A stretch of 64,000 nucleotides of DNA from CAVQJU01 sp963754955 (GTDB lineage Bacteria > Acidobacteriota > Vicinamibacteria > Vicinamibacterales > CAVVIG01). Position 1 is the first letter of the stretch, and each line of letters begins with the position of its first letter. The notes below the pieces were generated by a model. The model saw only the letters and a program-made list of their open reading frames with translations, ran no database searches and was not told the origin of the DNA. Positions 1 to 7,652 of this stretch are shown here, piece by piece. Both the position numbers and the translations under genes were made by a program. The stretch is taken from the NCBI GenBank assembly GCA_963754955.1, contig CAVWHY010000012.1, forward strand, positions 744,001-808,000. Direction: 5' to 3'.

Positions 1-1
1 G

Positions 2-1270
2 AACTACAGGCTGCTGTACATCGGGCAGACGATCTCGCAGCTCGGCGACTGGTTCAACACCGTGGCCGTGTACGCGCTGCTGCTCGACCTGACGGGATCG
101 GCCACGGCCGTCGCATGGATGTTGATCGTGCAGATGCTGCCGATCGCGCTGGTCGGTCCGCTCGCCGGCGTCGTCGTCGATCGGCTGAACCGCCGGCGCA
201 TCATGATGGCGGCCGACCTGGTGCGAGGCTGCCTGATCCTCGGCCTGCTGTTCGTGCGGCGCGCCGACCAGATCTGGATCGCGTACGTCATCACGGCGCT
301 GACGGTTTCGGCGCAGGCCTTTTTCGAGCCGGCCCGCACCGCCACCATCCCCAACATCACGGCGCCCGAGCAGCTTCTGCCCGCCAATGCGCTGTCGAGC
401 GCCACCTGGTCCGCGATGCTTGCGCTGGGAGCATCGATCGGCGGGCTCGTGACCGCGGTGTTCGGCAGAAACGTGGCGTTCACCGTCAACGCGGCGTCGT
501 TCTTCGTGTCCTGCCTGTTCATCGCCGCCACGCGCTATGACGCCACCCCCGCCAGCCGGCCACCGCTGCGCGGGATCGCCGCCGTCACTGGCATCTCCGA
601 TCTCGCCGACGGGGTCCGCTACATCCGCGGATCGTCACACGTGGCGGCGCTCCTGTTCGTCAAAGCCGGGTGGGGCCTCGCCGGCGGCATCCTGCTCCTG
701 CTGACCATCTTCGGCCAGCGTGTCTTCCCGGTGGGCGGCAGCACGGCTGCGGGCATCGGCGTGCTGTACGGCGCGCGCGGCATCGGCGCTGCGCTCGGGC
801 CAATCCTCCTGCGCTACATCCTCGGCCAGAAGCCGCCGGCGCTGCGCCGCGCAATCGGCCCGGCGTATTTCATCATCGGTATCTTCTACGCGGCGCTGTC
901 AGCCGCGCCCGGACTGCTCACGGCCGCGGTCTGCGTGCTGCTGGCGCACTTCGGCGGATCGATCCTGTGGGTATTCAGCACCGTGCTGCTGCAGATGGAG
1001 GTGCCGGACGCTTTCCGAGGCAGGGTTTTCGCGGCGGAGCTGGCGCTCGTGACGCTGACCTCCTCGATGTCGAGCTACCTGACCGGCTACGCGCTCGACG
1101 GCGGCTCCTCGCCGCGTGCGGTCTCGCTGTGGCTGGGCATCCTGTTCTTCGTGCCGGGCGCGCTGTGGCTGCTGATCCTGTCGCGGTGGAAGGAGTCGGA
1201 CACGCCGCCCTCGCGGCCCGATCAGACGGCGTCGGCCGGTGACGAACTGATCGAAACACACATGGGTTAG
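2..1270 (+). CDS. MFS transporter, 5' truncated by window edge
   Basis: Major facilitator superfamily exporter of the EntS/MFS_3 type. The reading frame is open from base 2, upstream of the first possible GTG at 62, and begins with a typical first-helix sequence (YIGQTISQLGDWFNT), so the true start lies outside the window. About 11-12 hydrophobic segments are visible. The loop between helices 2 and 3 carries the MFS signature (VVDRLNRRRIMM), and FEPARTATIPNI is characteristic of this subfamily. The tail is short, charged and cytoplasmic. Substrate is unknown; relatives export siderophores or drugs. The stop is followed at once by a palindromic repeat that separates it from the convergent small gene. 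Confidence 0.85.
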   Translation, partial: NYRLLYIGQTISQLGDWFNTVAVYALLLDLTGSATAVAWMLIVQMLPIALVGPLAGVVVDRLNRRRIMMAADLVRGCLILGLLFVRRADQIWIAYVITALTVSAQAFFEPARTATIPNITAPEQLLPANALSSATWSAMLALGASIGGLVTAVFGRNVAFTVNAASFFVSCLFIAATRYDATPASRPPLRGIAAVTGISDLADGVRYIRGSSHVAALLFVKAGWGLAGGILLLLTIFGQRVFPVGGSTAAGIGVLYGARGIGAALGPILLRYILGQKPPALRRAIGPAYFIIGIFYAALSAAPGLLTAAVCVLLAHFGGSILWVFSTVLLQMEVPDAFRGRVFAAELALVTLTSSMSSYLTGYALDGGSSPRAVSLWLGILFFVPGALWLLILSRWKESDTPPSRPDQTASAGDELIETHMG

Positions 1271-1273
1271 AAC

Positions 1274-1319
1274 GTAGCGTCCGCCTTCAGGCGGACGTCC
1301 GGCTGAAGCCGGACGCTAC
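1274..1319. repeat. Palindromic intergenic repeat, family A (copy 1)
   Basis: A 46-bp element whose ends GTAGCGTCC and GGACGCTAC are inverted, with inner hairpins CGTCCGCCTTCAGGCGGACG and CCGGCTGAAGCCGG. It lies between convergent genes and overlaps the stop codon of the leftward small gene. Related copies occur at 3185-3248 and 14160-14198. It may act as a bidirectional terminator or be a REP-like element. Confidence 0.8.
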
Positions 1320-1576
1320 GGCGTCTTGGCGCGCAGTTCCTCGAGGGCGCTCTGCACCAGCTGCTTGGCGTCGTCCAGCTGTTCGAGCACGAGGGCAATG
1401 TCCATCCGCGGCTTGCCGGGCCATCGTTCGCTCCGGCAGTACACGCCGTGCTGGCCGACGAGCGCCAGCGAATCGGTCAGGAGATCGAGCGCGACCGCCA
1501 ATCGACCGCGCGACGTGCCCATCATGGTCTCGTGATGCTCCAGCGTGTCGCGGTGCTTGTCGAAGACTGACGTCAT
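1316..1576 (-). CDS. Conserved hypothetical protein, 86 aa
   Basis: Small soluble protein with no signal peptide or membrane segment. It looks largely helical, with Asp/Glu/Leu-rich stretches such as ALVLEQLDDAKQLVQ near the C-terminus. The ATG at 1576 shares an ATGA overlap with the stop of the SDR gene upstream, so the two are probably translated in a coupled way. The TAG stop lies inside the palindromic repeat at 1274-1319. I do not recognise the family. Confidence 0.6.
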   Translation of the reverse strand: MTSVFDKHRDTLEHHETMMGTSRGRLAVALDLLTDSLALVGQHGVYCRSERWPGKPRMDIALVLEQLDDAKQLVQSALEELRAKTP

Positions 1577-2304
1577 TTCTTCACCGGCTTCGTGGGACGA
1601 ATTTCGACGCGGCTCGGCAAGCTTCGCGCCGGGTGCCGCAACAGGTTGACGACGACTTCGGCAACTTCGGCGGGGGCGACCTTCCACTCGGCGCCCTTCC
1701 CCGGATCGCCCTGCGCGAACTCGGTGGCCACCGAGCCCGGCATCACGTAGCTGACGCGGATGTCGTCGTACCGCAGTTCCTGCATCAACGCCTCGCTGAA
1801 CGCGTTCAATCCCGCTTTCGATGCGCAGTACGCGGCGCCGTGCGCGAACGGGTTCGTGCCGGACAGGCTGCTGATGTTGATGATGGAGCCGCCGCCGCGC
1901 CGCCGCAGGTGCGGGATCGCGGCGTGGCACGCGTTGAACACGCCGGTGAGGTTCGTGTCGATGATCTCGGACCACTGGGCCGGGGTCATTTCGGCCACGT
2001 CCGTGAAGATGCCGACACCGGCGTTGTTGACGAGGATGTCGAGTCCGCCGAACCGGCCGACGGTGGCGGCCAGCGCGCGCTCGACGTCCTCGTAGCGGCG
2101 CACGTCCGCGCGGAGCGTTTCGACGGCCGCGGGTCCCGCGCTCTCGATCTGGGAACGCGCGGCTGACAGCGACGCGTCGCGCAATCCCGTGACGGAAACC
2201 GACACGCCTTCCGCGACGAGCGCGCGCGCGATGGCGAGACCGATGCCGCGCGATCCGCCCGTCACCAGCGCGACCTTCCCACGTATGGAGTCCATGTCAC
2301 CCAT
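1573..2304 (-). CDS. SDR family NAD(P)-dependent oxidoreductase
   Basis: Classical short-chain dehydrogenase/reductase of 243 aa. Residues 15-22 form the cofactor loop TGGSRGIG, followed by LVNNAGVG, the catalytic Ser region (INISSLSG) and the active-site YCASK. The spacing is that of FabG-like enzymes, but substrate cannot be deduced. The start may be the ATG at 2304 or an in-frame ATG at 2295; the latter is preceded by GGGTGAC. It is divergent from the malate-dehydrogenase-like gene, leaving an 18-bp gap, and overlaps the downstream small gene by ATGA. Confidence 0.85.
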   Translation of the reverse strand: MGDMDSIRGKVALVTGGSRGIGLAIARALVAEGVSVSVTGLRDASLSAARSQIESAGPAAVETLRADVRRYEDVERALAATVGRFGGLDILVNNAGVGIFTDVAEMTPAQWSEIIDTNLTGVFNACHAAIPHLRRRGGGSIINISSLSGTNPFAHGAAYCASKAGLNAFSEALMQELRYDDIRVSYVMPGSVATEFAQGDPGKGAEWKVAPAEVAEVVVNLLRHPARSLPSRVEIRPTKPVKK

Positions 2305-2322
2305 TACAATAGCGCACGAAAG

Positions 2323-3177
2323 ATGGCTCAGGTGTCGGCCCGGGTGGCCATTGTCGGCGGCGGCGAATTGGGCGGGCTGCTGGCGCACGCGCTGGCACGC
2401 CGGGACGTCGCGCCGGAGATCCGCCTCATCGACGACAACGGCCGGGCGGCTCAGGGCAAGGCGCTCGACATCAGTCAGGCCGCGCCGGTCGAGGGATTTG
2501 CGTCGGCCGTCTCGGGATCGGCCGATCTCACCGAGATCGCCGGGGCCACGATTGTGGCGATCGCGGATCCGTTCGGGAGCCAGCATCGACAGGACGAGGC
2601 AGCGATGCTGCTGGTGAAACGGGTTCGCGATCTGTCGCCCGCATCGCTCATCGTCTGTGCCAGTGCGGCCGACTGCGATCTGATCGGGCGCGCCGTTCGC
2701 GAACTGCACCTGCCCAGGACCTCGCTGCTCGGCTCGGCGCCCGAAGCGCTCGCCGGCGGCGTGCGCGCGCTGGCCGCGCTGGAGCTCGCCGGCGTCCCGA
2801 GCGAAGTCTCGTTGTCGATTCTCGGCATCCCGCCGCATCACATCGTCGTGCCGTGGGAGGACGCTACCGCAGGTGGGTTCTCGCTGGCGCGCCTGCTGAC
2901 CGAGCCGGCGCGGCGGCGACTCGACGGCCGGGTGGCGGGGCTCTGGCCGCCGGGCCCGTACGCCCTGGCATCGGCGGCGGCGAAGGTCATCGACACGCTG
3001 CTGCGAGGATCCCCGCGGCTCCTGACGTGTTTCGTGGCGCCGGACGACACGGCAGGTGTCCGCGCGCGTGCAGCGGCGCTCCCGGTGCGGCTCGGGCGCG
3101 CCGGCGTGATCGATGTGGCGATGCCCGACCTGAGCGTTCGCGAGCGGATACGTCTCGAGAACGCGATGTTGCTGTAA
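2323..3177 (+). CDS. Malate/lactate dehydrogenase-like protein, probably inactive
   Basis: 284-aa Rossmann protein resembling L-malate/lactate dehydrogenases. It has the N-terminal NAD loop (VAIVGGGELGG), a downstream acidic residue in RLIDDN and the general family length. The catalytic elements are altered. Where the family has a DSxR motif I read AGGVR, and where it has the catalytic GGHGD I read LGIPPHHIVVPW. The active-site Asp and His therefore appear to be missing. It could be a regulatory or structural paralogue, or a dehydrogenase with different chemistry. It is divergent from the SDR gene, and its 3' end faces the ECF sigma gene across a palindromic repeat. Confidence 0.65.
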   Translation: MAQVSARVAIVGGGELGGLLAHALARRDVAPEIRLIDDNGRAAQGKALDISQAAPVEGFASAVSGSADLTEIAGATIVAIADPFGSQHRQDEAAMLLVKRVRDLSPASLIVCASAADCDLIGRAVRELHLPRTSLLGSAPEALAGGVRALAALELAGVPSEVSLSILGIPPHHIVVPWEDATAGGFSLARLLTEPARRRLDGRVAGLWPPGPYALASAAAKVIDTLLRGSPRLLTCFVAPDDTAGVRARAAALPVRLGRAGVIDVAMPDLSVRERIRLENAMLL

Positions 3178-3184
3178 GGGGTCC

Positions 3185-3248
3185 GTAGCGTCCGCCTTCA
3201 GGCGGACGTCCGGCTGCAGGATCGCGTCCGGCTAAAGCCGGACGCTAC
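3185..3248. repeat. Palindromic intergenic repeat, family A (copy 2)
   Basis: Begins GTAGCGTCCGCCTTCAGGCG like copy 1 and ends GCCGGACGCTAC. The centre carries about 18 extra bases, including GCAGGATCGC. It lies between the convergent 2323-3177 and 3245-3868 genes and overlaps the stop of the latter, the same position copy 1 occupies at its own convergent junction. Confidence 0.8.
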
Positions 3249-3868
3249 GTACCGTAGACAGGTCTGTGCAGGGTGAGGCCGCCCGCGAAATCGGCCAGCT
3301 GCTTCCGGAGAATCAGCCTGCCGCGGTGCAGACGCGACTTCAGCGTCTGGTCCTTGACGTGCAGCACGGCGCTGGCTTCCTCGGTCGACATCCCCTGGAG
3401 ATCGCGCAGCACGACCGGCGCGCGGTAGATGGCCGGGAGCGCCAGAACGGCGCCGAGCAGCCGCCGGCGGAGCTGCGACCGGAGCAGGTGCTCGTCCGCC
3501 ATGTGCGACCAATCGGCGACTTCCTGCATAGCCGCGGTTGCGGCGTCCTCGCCCTCGGCAACCGTCTGGTCGCGCTGTTCGTCCTGGGCACGCTGATACG
3601 ACGCCGACCGCAGCCGCGACATGGACGCGTTGAACGTGATGCGGTAGATCCACGACGACAATGCGGCGTCGCCGCGGAACTCGCCGACTTTGCGGAACAC
3701 TTTATACAGAACGTCCTGCGTCACCTCTTCGGCGTCCTCGTGATTGCGCAGGTAACGGAAGGCCAGCTGATAGATCTTGGCGCCGTACAACGACGAGAGC
3801 TCCGACAAGGCACGCTCGTCGCCGAGTTGGAGGCGTTTGAGCAATTCTTCATTTTGGGGGTCGCGCAT
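3245..3868 (-). CDS. ECF RNA polymerase sigma-70 factor
   Basis: 207-aa extracytoplasmic-function sigma factor. Region 2 includes DVLYKVFRKVGEFRGDA and the promoter-melting segment SSWIYRITFN. An acidic linker follows, then region 4 with the helix-turn-helix EEASAVLHVKDQTLKSRLHR. The ATG at 3868 is preceded at good spacing by AGGAG, so this start is favoured over in-frame codons further upstream. It lies 89 nt downstream of lipB on the same strand. No anti-sigma gene is adjacent, so its signal is unknown. Confidence 0.9.
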   Translation of the reverse strand: MRDPQNEELLKRLQLGDERALSELSSLYGAKIYQLAFRYLRNHEDAEEVTQDVLYKVFRKVGEFRGDAALSSWIYRITFNASMSRLRSASYQRAQDEQRDQTVAEGEDAATAAMQEVADWSHMADEHLLRSQLRRRLLGAVLALPAIYRAPVVLRDLQGMSTEEASAVLHVKDQTLKSRLHRGRLILRKQLADFAGGLTLHRPVYGT

Positions 3869-3957
3869 GGGTCTCCTCGACGTTAGAGGGAACACCATTA
3901 CCAGCGAAAATATTCCTGAGCGCGAACTCTCAGGGTAAGTTCCGCTCGTACAACGTG

Positions 3958-4632
3958 TTAAGCGAATACGTCGCGGAAGTGCCGCGCCACGCCGTCCTCG
4001 ACCTCTGCCATATCGACAGCGCGGCCGAGCAGGGCGGTAAGCGAAGTGACGCCGCGATCCGACACCCCGCACGGCACGATCAGGTTGAAATAGTCGAGGT
4101 CGGTGGTCACATTCAGCGCGAAGCCATGGCTTGTGACCCAGCGGGCAATGCGGACGCCGATCGCCGCCAGCTTGCGGTCGCCGACCCAGACGCCCGTCAG
4201 CCCGGGCACTCGCCCGGCGTCGATGCCGTAGTCGGCCGCCACCCGAATTAACACGTCCTCCAGGTCTCGCACGTAGCGATGGACGTCACGGCGATCGGGG
4301 TTCAAGTCGATGATGGGATAGCCCACGAGCTGACCCGGGCCATGGTAGGTGATGTCGCCGCCTCGCCCCGTCTCGAAGATCTCGACGGATCGGGAAGCCA
4401 GCACGTCGGCAGCCGCCAGGATGTGCGACCGGCCCCCATCGCCCCGGACACCCAGGGTCAGAACGTGCGGATGTTCGACGAACAGGAGCAGATCGCCGAC
4501 GCGCCCGGCCTGGCGTTCGACGACCAGCTCGCGCTGCAGCGCCAGTGCCTCGGCGTACGGGACGCGCCCCAGACGCCGGACCTCTACGCCACCTGCCTCA
4601 GACCGACTCGGGGTCCCAGTGCTCGAGCGCAT
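3958..4632 (-). CDS. lipB: Octanoyl-ACP:protein octanoyltransferase LipB
   Basis: Transfers octanoate from acyl carrier protein to lipoyl domains, the first step of endogenous lipoate synthesis, in the cytoplasm. The 224-aa protein has the LipB signature GRGGDITYHGPGQLVGYP (about residues 89-106), catalytic Lys154 in KLAAIGV and catalytic Cys188 in PCGVSDRG. The gene overlaps the 3' end of the E2 gene by 35 nt and follows lpdA-E2, an arrangement that fits its job of supplying lipoate to the E2 lipoyl domain. The ATG at 4632 is the only good start before the conserved region. Confidence 0.95.
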   Translation of the reverse strand: MRSSTGTPSRSEAGGVEVRRLGRVPYAEALALQRELVVERQAGRVGDLLLFVEHPHVLTLGVRGDGGRSHILAAADVLASRSVEIFETGRGGDITYHGPGQLVGYPIIDLNPDRRDVHRYVRDLEDVLIRVAADYGIDAGRVPGLTGVWVGDRKLAAIGVRIARWVTSHGFALNVTTDLDYFNLIVPCGVSDRGVTSLTALLGRAVDMAEVEDGVARHFRDVFA

Positions 4633-5833
4633 GCTTCACGTGCAACATGAACCCATCGGCGACGGCGCCGTCGATGATTCGGTGATCGAACCCGAGTGCC
4701 AGGTATCCCATCGTCTGAACCGCCAGGGCGTCGTTCACGACGGCGGGCCGCTTTTCGATCGCGCCCACGGCGAGAATGGCCGCCTGCGGTTGATTGATGA
4801 TCGGCGTGCCGAACTGTGCGCCGAGCATGCCGGGGTTGGTGATCGTGAACGTGCCGCCGGACACATCCTCCGGCGTCAGCTGCTTCGTTCGGGCGCGCGC
4901 GGCGAGGTCCGCGATGGCGGCGCTGACATCGGGGAGATCGCGCGTGTCGGCGTGCTTGATGACCGGCACGATCAATCCCCAGTCGAGCGCCACGGCAACG
5001 CCGATGTTGATGTCCTGGTGATACACAATCGAGTCGCCGTCAACCGATGAGTTGATCAACGGTACGGTGCGCAGCGCGCGCGCAACCGCCGCGATGATGA
5101 ACGCGAGGTAGGTCGGCTTGGCGCCGTCACGTTTCGCCTCGCGGCTTTTGGCGATGCCCGTGAAATTCACCTCGAACACCGTGTGCACGTGCGCCGACGT
5201 CCGGCGGCTGAGCACCATGTGGTCGGCGATCTTCTTTCGCATGACCGACATCGGCTCAACCCGATCGCCAGGCTTCGCGTGTCCAGCCCGCCCCGCCTGG
5301 CCCGCCTGCCCTGCCTGACCTGTTTGTCCTGCCTGCCCTGTTTGTTCGAGGTAGTCGAGGACGTCGTACTTGGTTACCCGGCCCGAGATGCCGGTACCGT
5401 GGATTTGCGAGATATCGACGTGATGTTCTTTCGCGAGCTTCCGGACCAGGGGCGACGTGCGGTCACGCGCGCCGTCGTCCAGGGACGCGGAGGGCCTGGG
5501 TTGAGCGGGGCCCTGAACGGGGCCGCCTGGCGTGGCGATCGCCGGCGCGGTCGGGCCAGCTGCGGATTTCTGCGCGGGCGCACGCGCCGCGGCGTCAGCC
5601 GCATCGATCACGGCGAGCACGTGGTTCACCGACACCGTCTCGCCTTCCTTCGCGAGGATCTGCACGACGATCCCGGCCGCCGGCGAGGGAACCTCGGCAT
5701 CCACCTTGTCGGTCGTGATTTCCAGGAGCGGCTCGTCCCGATCGATCCGGTCGCCCACCTTCTTCATCCAGCGGACGATGGTGCCCTCGGTGATCGATTC
5801 GCCCATCTGGGGCATCACGACATCGGTGGCCAT
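4598..5833 (-). CDS. 2-oxoacid dehydrogenase complex E2 (dihydrolipoyl acyltransferase)
   Basis: Core acyltransferase of a 2-oxoacid dehydrogenase complex (pyruvate, 2-oxoglutarate or branched-chain). Domains in order: lipoyl domain with Lys43 in TTDKVDAE, Ala/Pro linker, peripheral-subunit-binding domain (about 125-162, LAKEHHVDISQIHGTGISGR), second linker, and catalytic domain with His384 in FDHRIIDGAVAD. The second linker is an unusual tripeptide repeat (Q-T/A-G) encoded by a 9-bp array at 5292-5345. It is 15 nt downstream of lpdA and overlaps lipB. No E1 gene is in view, so the substrate is undetermined. Confidence 0.93.
   Translation of the reverse strand: MATDVVMPQMGESITEGTIVRWMKKVGDRIDRDEPLLEITTDKVDAEVPSPAAGIVVQILAKEGETVSVNHVLAVIDAADAAARAPAQKSAAGPTAPAIATPGGPVQGPAQPRPSASLDDGARDRTSPLVRKLAKEHHVDISQIHGTGISGRVTKYDVLDYLEQTGQAGQTGQAGQAGQAGRAGHAKPGDRVEPMSVMRKKIADHMVLSRRTSAHVHTVFEVNFTGIAKSREAKRDGAKPTYLAFIIAAVARALRTVPLINSSVDGDSIVYHQDINIGVAVALDWGLIVPVIKHADTRDLPDVSAAIADLAARARTKQLTPEDVSGGTFTITNPGMLGAQFGTPIINQPQAAILAVGAIEKRPAVVNDALAVQTMGYLALGFDHRIIDGAVADGFMLHVKHALEHWDPESV
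5292..5345. repeat. Six-unit 9-bp tandem array inside the E2 gene
   Basis: Six consecutive 9-mers: CCCGCCTGG, CCCGCCTGC, CCTGCCTGA, CCTGTTTGT, CCTGCCTGC and CCTGTTTGT. On the coding strand each unit adds a Gln-(Thr/Ala)-Gly tripeptide (the last is Arg-Ala-Gly) to the E2 linker, so copy-number change keeps the frame. It resembles the 49515-49568 array in unit length and copy number. Confidence 0.85.
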
Positions 5834-5848
5834 ATGGGTGTCCTCGTA

Positions 5849-7267
5849 TTACGAATGCAGCGCCGCGCCGTGCGTGGCGTGTGCCGCCTCCGCCACGGCC
5901 TCGGCCATGGTCGGATGCGCGTGGATCGTGCGAATCAGGTCTTCGACCGTCGACTGCAGACGCAGCGCCAGCGTTGCTTCGGCTACCAGTTCCGTCGACC
6001 GCGAGCCGATCATATGGACGCCGAGCACATCGTCCGACGCCCGGTCGGCGACGATCTTCACGAAGCCTTCCGTCTCGCCTGACATCTTCGCGCGGCCGAG
6101 AACGCCGAACGGAAACGCGCCGACGCGCACGTCGTACCCACGCTCCTTCGCTTCGCGTTCCGTCAGGCCGACGCTCCCGATCTCCGGGTCGCAGTACGTG
6201 CAGCCCGGCACATGGTCGTAGTTGATCGGCTTGACGTGCTGTCCGGCGATTCGCTCGGCAACGATGATGCCTTCGGCGGACGAGACGTGCGCGAGCTGCG
6301 GATGACCCGGCGTGCCGAGCGTGACGACGTCCCCGACGGCGGAAATCCCGGGCACGGTGGTCCGGAACAGCTCGTCGACCTTGATATAGCCTTTTTCCAT
6401 CTGTAGCCCGACGCCTTCCGCATTCAGTCCGGTCGTCACTGGAGCGCGCCCTGTGGCCACGAGCAGGTACTCGGCGGTGATCGTCGCGGCGGTGCCGTCG
6501 GCGAGCTGCGCTGTGACGTCAACACCGTCGCCGCTGACGGTAGCCGCTGTGACCTTCGCCCCGGTGTGAACCTTGATACCCTGCTTGCGAAACGATTTCT
6601 CGAGCTCCGCCGACACCGCTTCGTCTTCGACCGGCACGAGCCGCGGCAGCAGTTCGACGATCGTCACCTCGCTGCCGAACCGGCGGAAGATCGACGCGAA
6701 CTCCACGCCGACGGCCCCGCTGCCGAGAATCACGATCGACCTGGGCACCTGTTTGAGGTGGATGGCTTCGTCGCTCGTGATGATACGGGTGCGATCGATT
6801 TCGATGCCGGGTAGGCTCCGCGGAGTCGATCCCGTCGCCACGATGATTTCCTTGCGCGCGGCCAGCGTCTGCACGTCGCCCTCGAACACGTCGACGCCCC
6901 CGTGCCCCGTCAGCCGCGCCGTGCCCTTGATCCAGTCGATCTTGTTCTTCTTGAAGAGGAACTCGACGCCCTTGGTCAGTCCGCCGACGATCCGGTCCTT
7001 CCGCTCGTGGACTTTGGACATGTCGATCGCGACCGCGGATTCCCCGATCGAAATCCCCCACTCCTTCGAATGCTGGACGATCTTCAGCGCGTGCGCGTGC
7101 TCGAGCAGCGCCTTCGTCGGAATGCACCCCCACAGCAGGCAGGTCCCCCCAAGCGCTTTCTGCTTCTCGACGACGGCGACTTTGAGGCCCAGTTGCGCGG
7201 CGCGGATCGCGGCGACGTACCCGCCGGTGCCCGCACCGACGACTACGACGTCATACTCGTTTGGCAC
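5849..7267 (-). CDS. lpdA: Dihydrolipoyl dehydrogenase (E3)
   Basis: FAD-dependent oxidoreductase that reoxidises dihydrolipoamide with NAD+. The 472-aa protein has the FAD Rossmann motif VVGAGTGGYVAA, the redox pair Cys43/Cys48 in GGTCLLWGCIPTK, the second NAD-binding fold (VILGSGAVGVEFA) and the C-terminal HAHPTMAE base motif that acts across the dimer. Start is a GTG at 7267. It leads the lpdA-E2-lipB gene run. The disulfide motif reads LLW instead of the common LNVGC form. Confidence 0.95.
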   Translation of the reverse strand: MPNEYDVVVVGAGTGGYVAAIRAAQLGLKVAVVEKQKALGGTCLLWGCIPTKALLEHAHALKIVQHSKEWGISIGESAVAIDMSKVHERKDRIVGGLTKGVEFLFKKNKIDWIKGTARLTGHGGVDVFEGDVQTLAARKEIIVATGSTPRSLPGIEIDRTRIITSDEAIHLKQVPRSIVILGSGAVGVEFASIFRRFGSEVTIVELLPRLVPVEDEAVSAELEKSFRKQGIKVHTGAKVTAATVSGDGVDVTAQLADGTAATITAEYLLVATGRAPVTTGLNAEGVGLQMEKGYIKVDELFRTTVPGISAVGDVVTLGTPGHPQLAHVSSAEGIIVAERIAGQHVKPINYDHVPGCTYCDPEIGSVGLTEREAKERGYDVRVGAFPFGVLGRAKMSGETEGFVKIVADRASDDVLGVHMIGSRSTELVAEATLALRLQSTVEDLIRTIHAHPTMAEAVAEAAHATHGAALHS

Positions 7268-7322
7268 AGTGTGATCTCATGTAAGAGCGGCAGGCGCGCG
7301 CCCCGGCGTCACGAGCACGGCG

Positions 7323-7577
7323 TCACTTCGTGGCTTTCAACGACGAGAGCGGCACGAATGCGGTCCCGCCGGTCTTTGGCGCGGCCTCGGCTGGCGCCGC
7401 CGGCGCTCCCGGGTCGAGCCGCTCCACGCGTGCACGTAATTGCCCGTGATCGTACTTCAGTTCCCAGTACGACTCCGTGAGGCGCTCGAGCCGTTTCGTG
7501 ACCCGCCGCGCCCGCACCACGGCCCAGACGGCGGTCAGCAGGGAGGCAACGGTCAGCAGCCAGAGAAGGCCCACCAA
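7323..7577 (-). CDS. Small single-pass membrane protein, 84 aa
   Basis: N-terminal hydrophobic helix (LLWLLTVASLLTAVWAVV), then a basic RARRVTKRLERL stretch and a probable short coiled coil (residues 28-54), ending in an Ala/Pro-rich tail. Topology suggests an inner-membrane anchor with a cytoplasmic coil. It is upstream of lpdA with a 55-nt gap and is divergent from the sigma-54 regulator. I do not recognise the family. Confidence 0.6.
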   Translation of the reverse strand: MVGLLWLLTVASLLTAVWAVVRARRVTKRLERLTESYWELKYDHGQLRARVERLDPGAPAAPAEAAPKTGGTAFVPLSSLKATK

Positions 7578-7652
7578 ACCTCGTACCTTATCGAACGGCT
7601 TGCAACAGTGTCAACCGCCTGAGACAATACGCCCGGTTCCTTCTAAACTGTT

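Noticed and set aside
5292..5345. CRISPR-like array
   Set aside because: Units are 9 bp with no spacers and lie in frame within the E2 gene.
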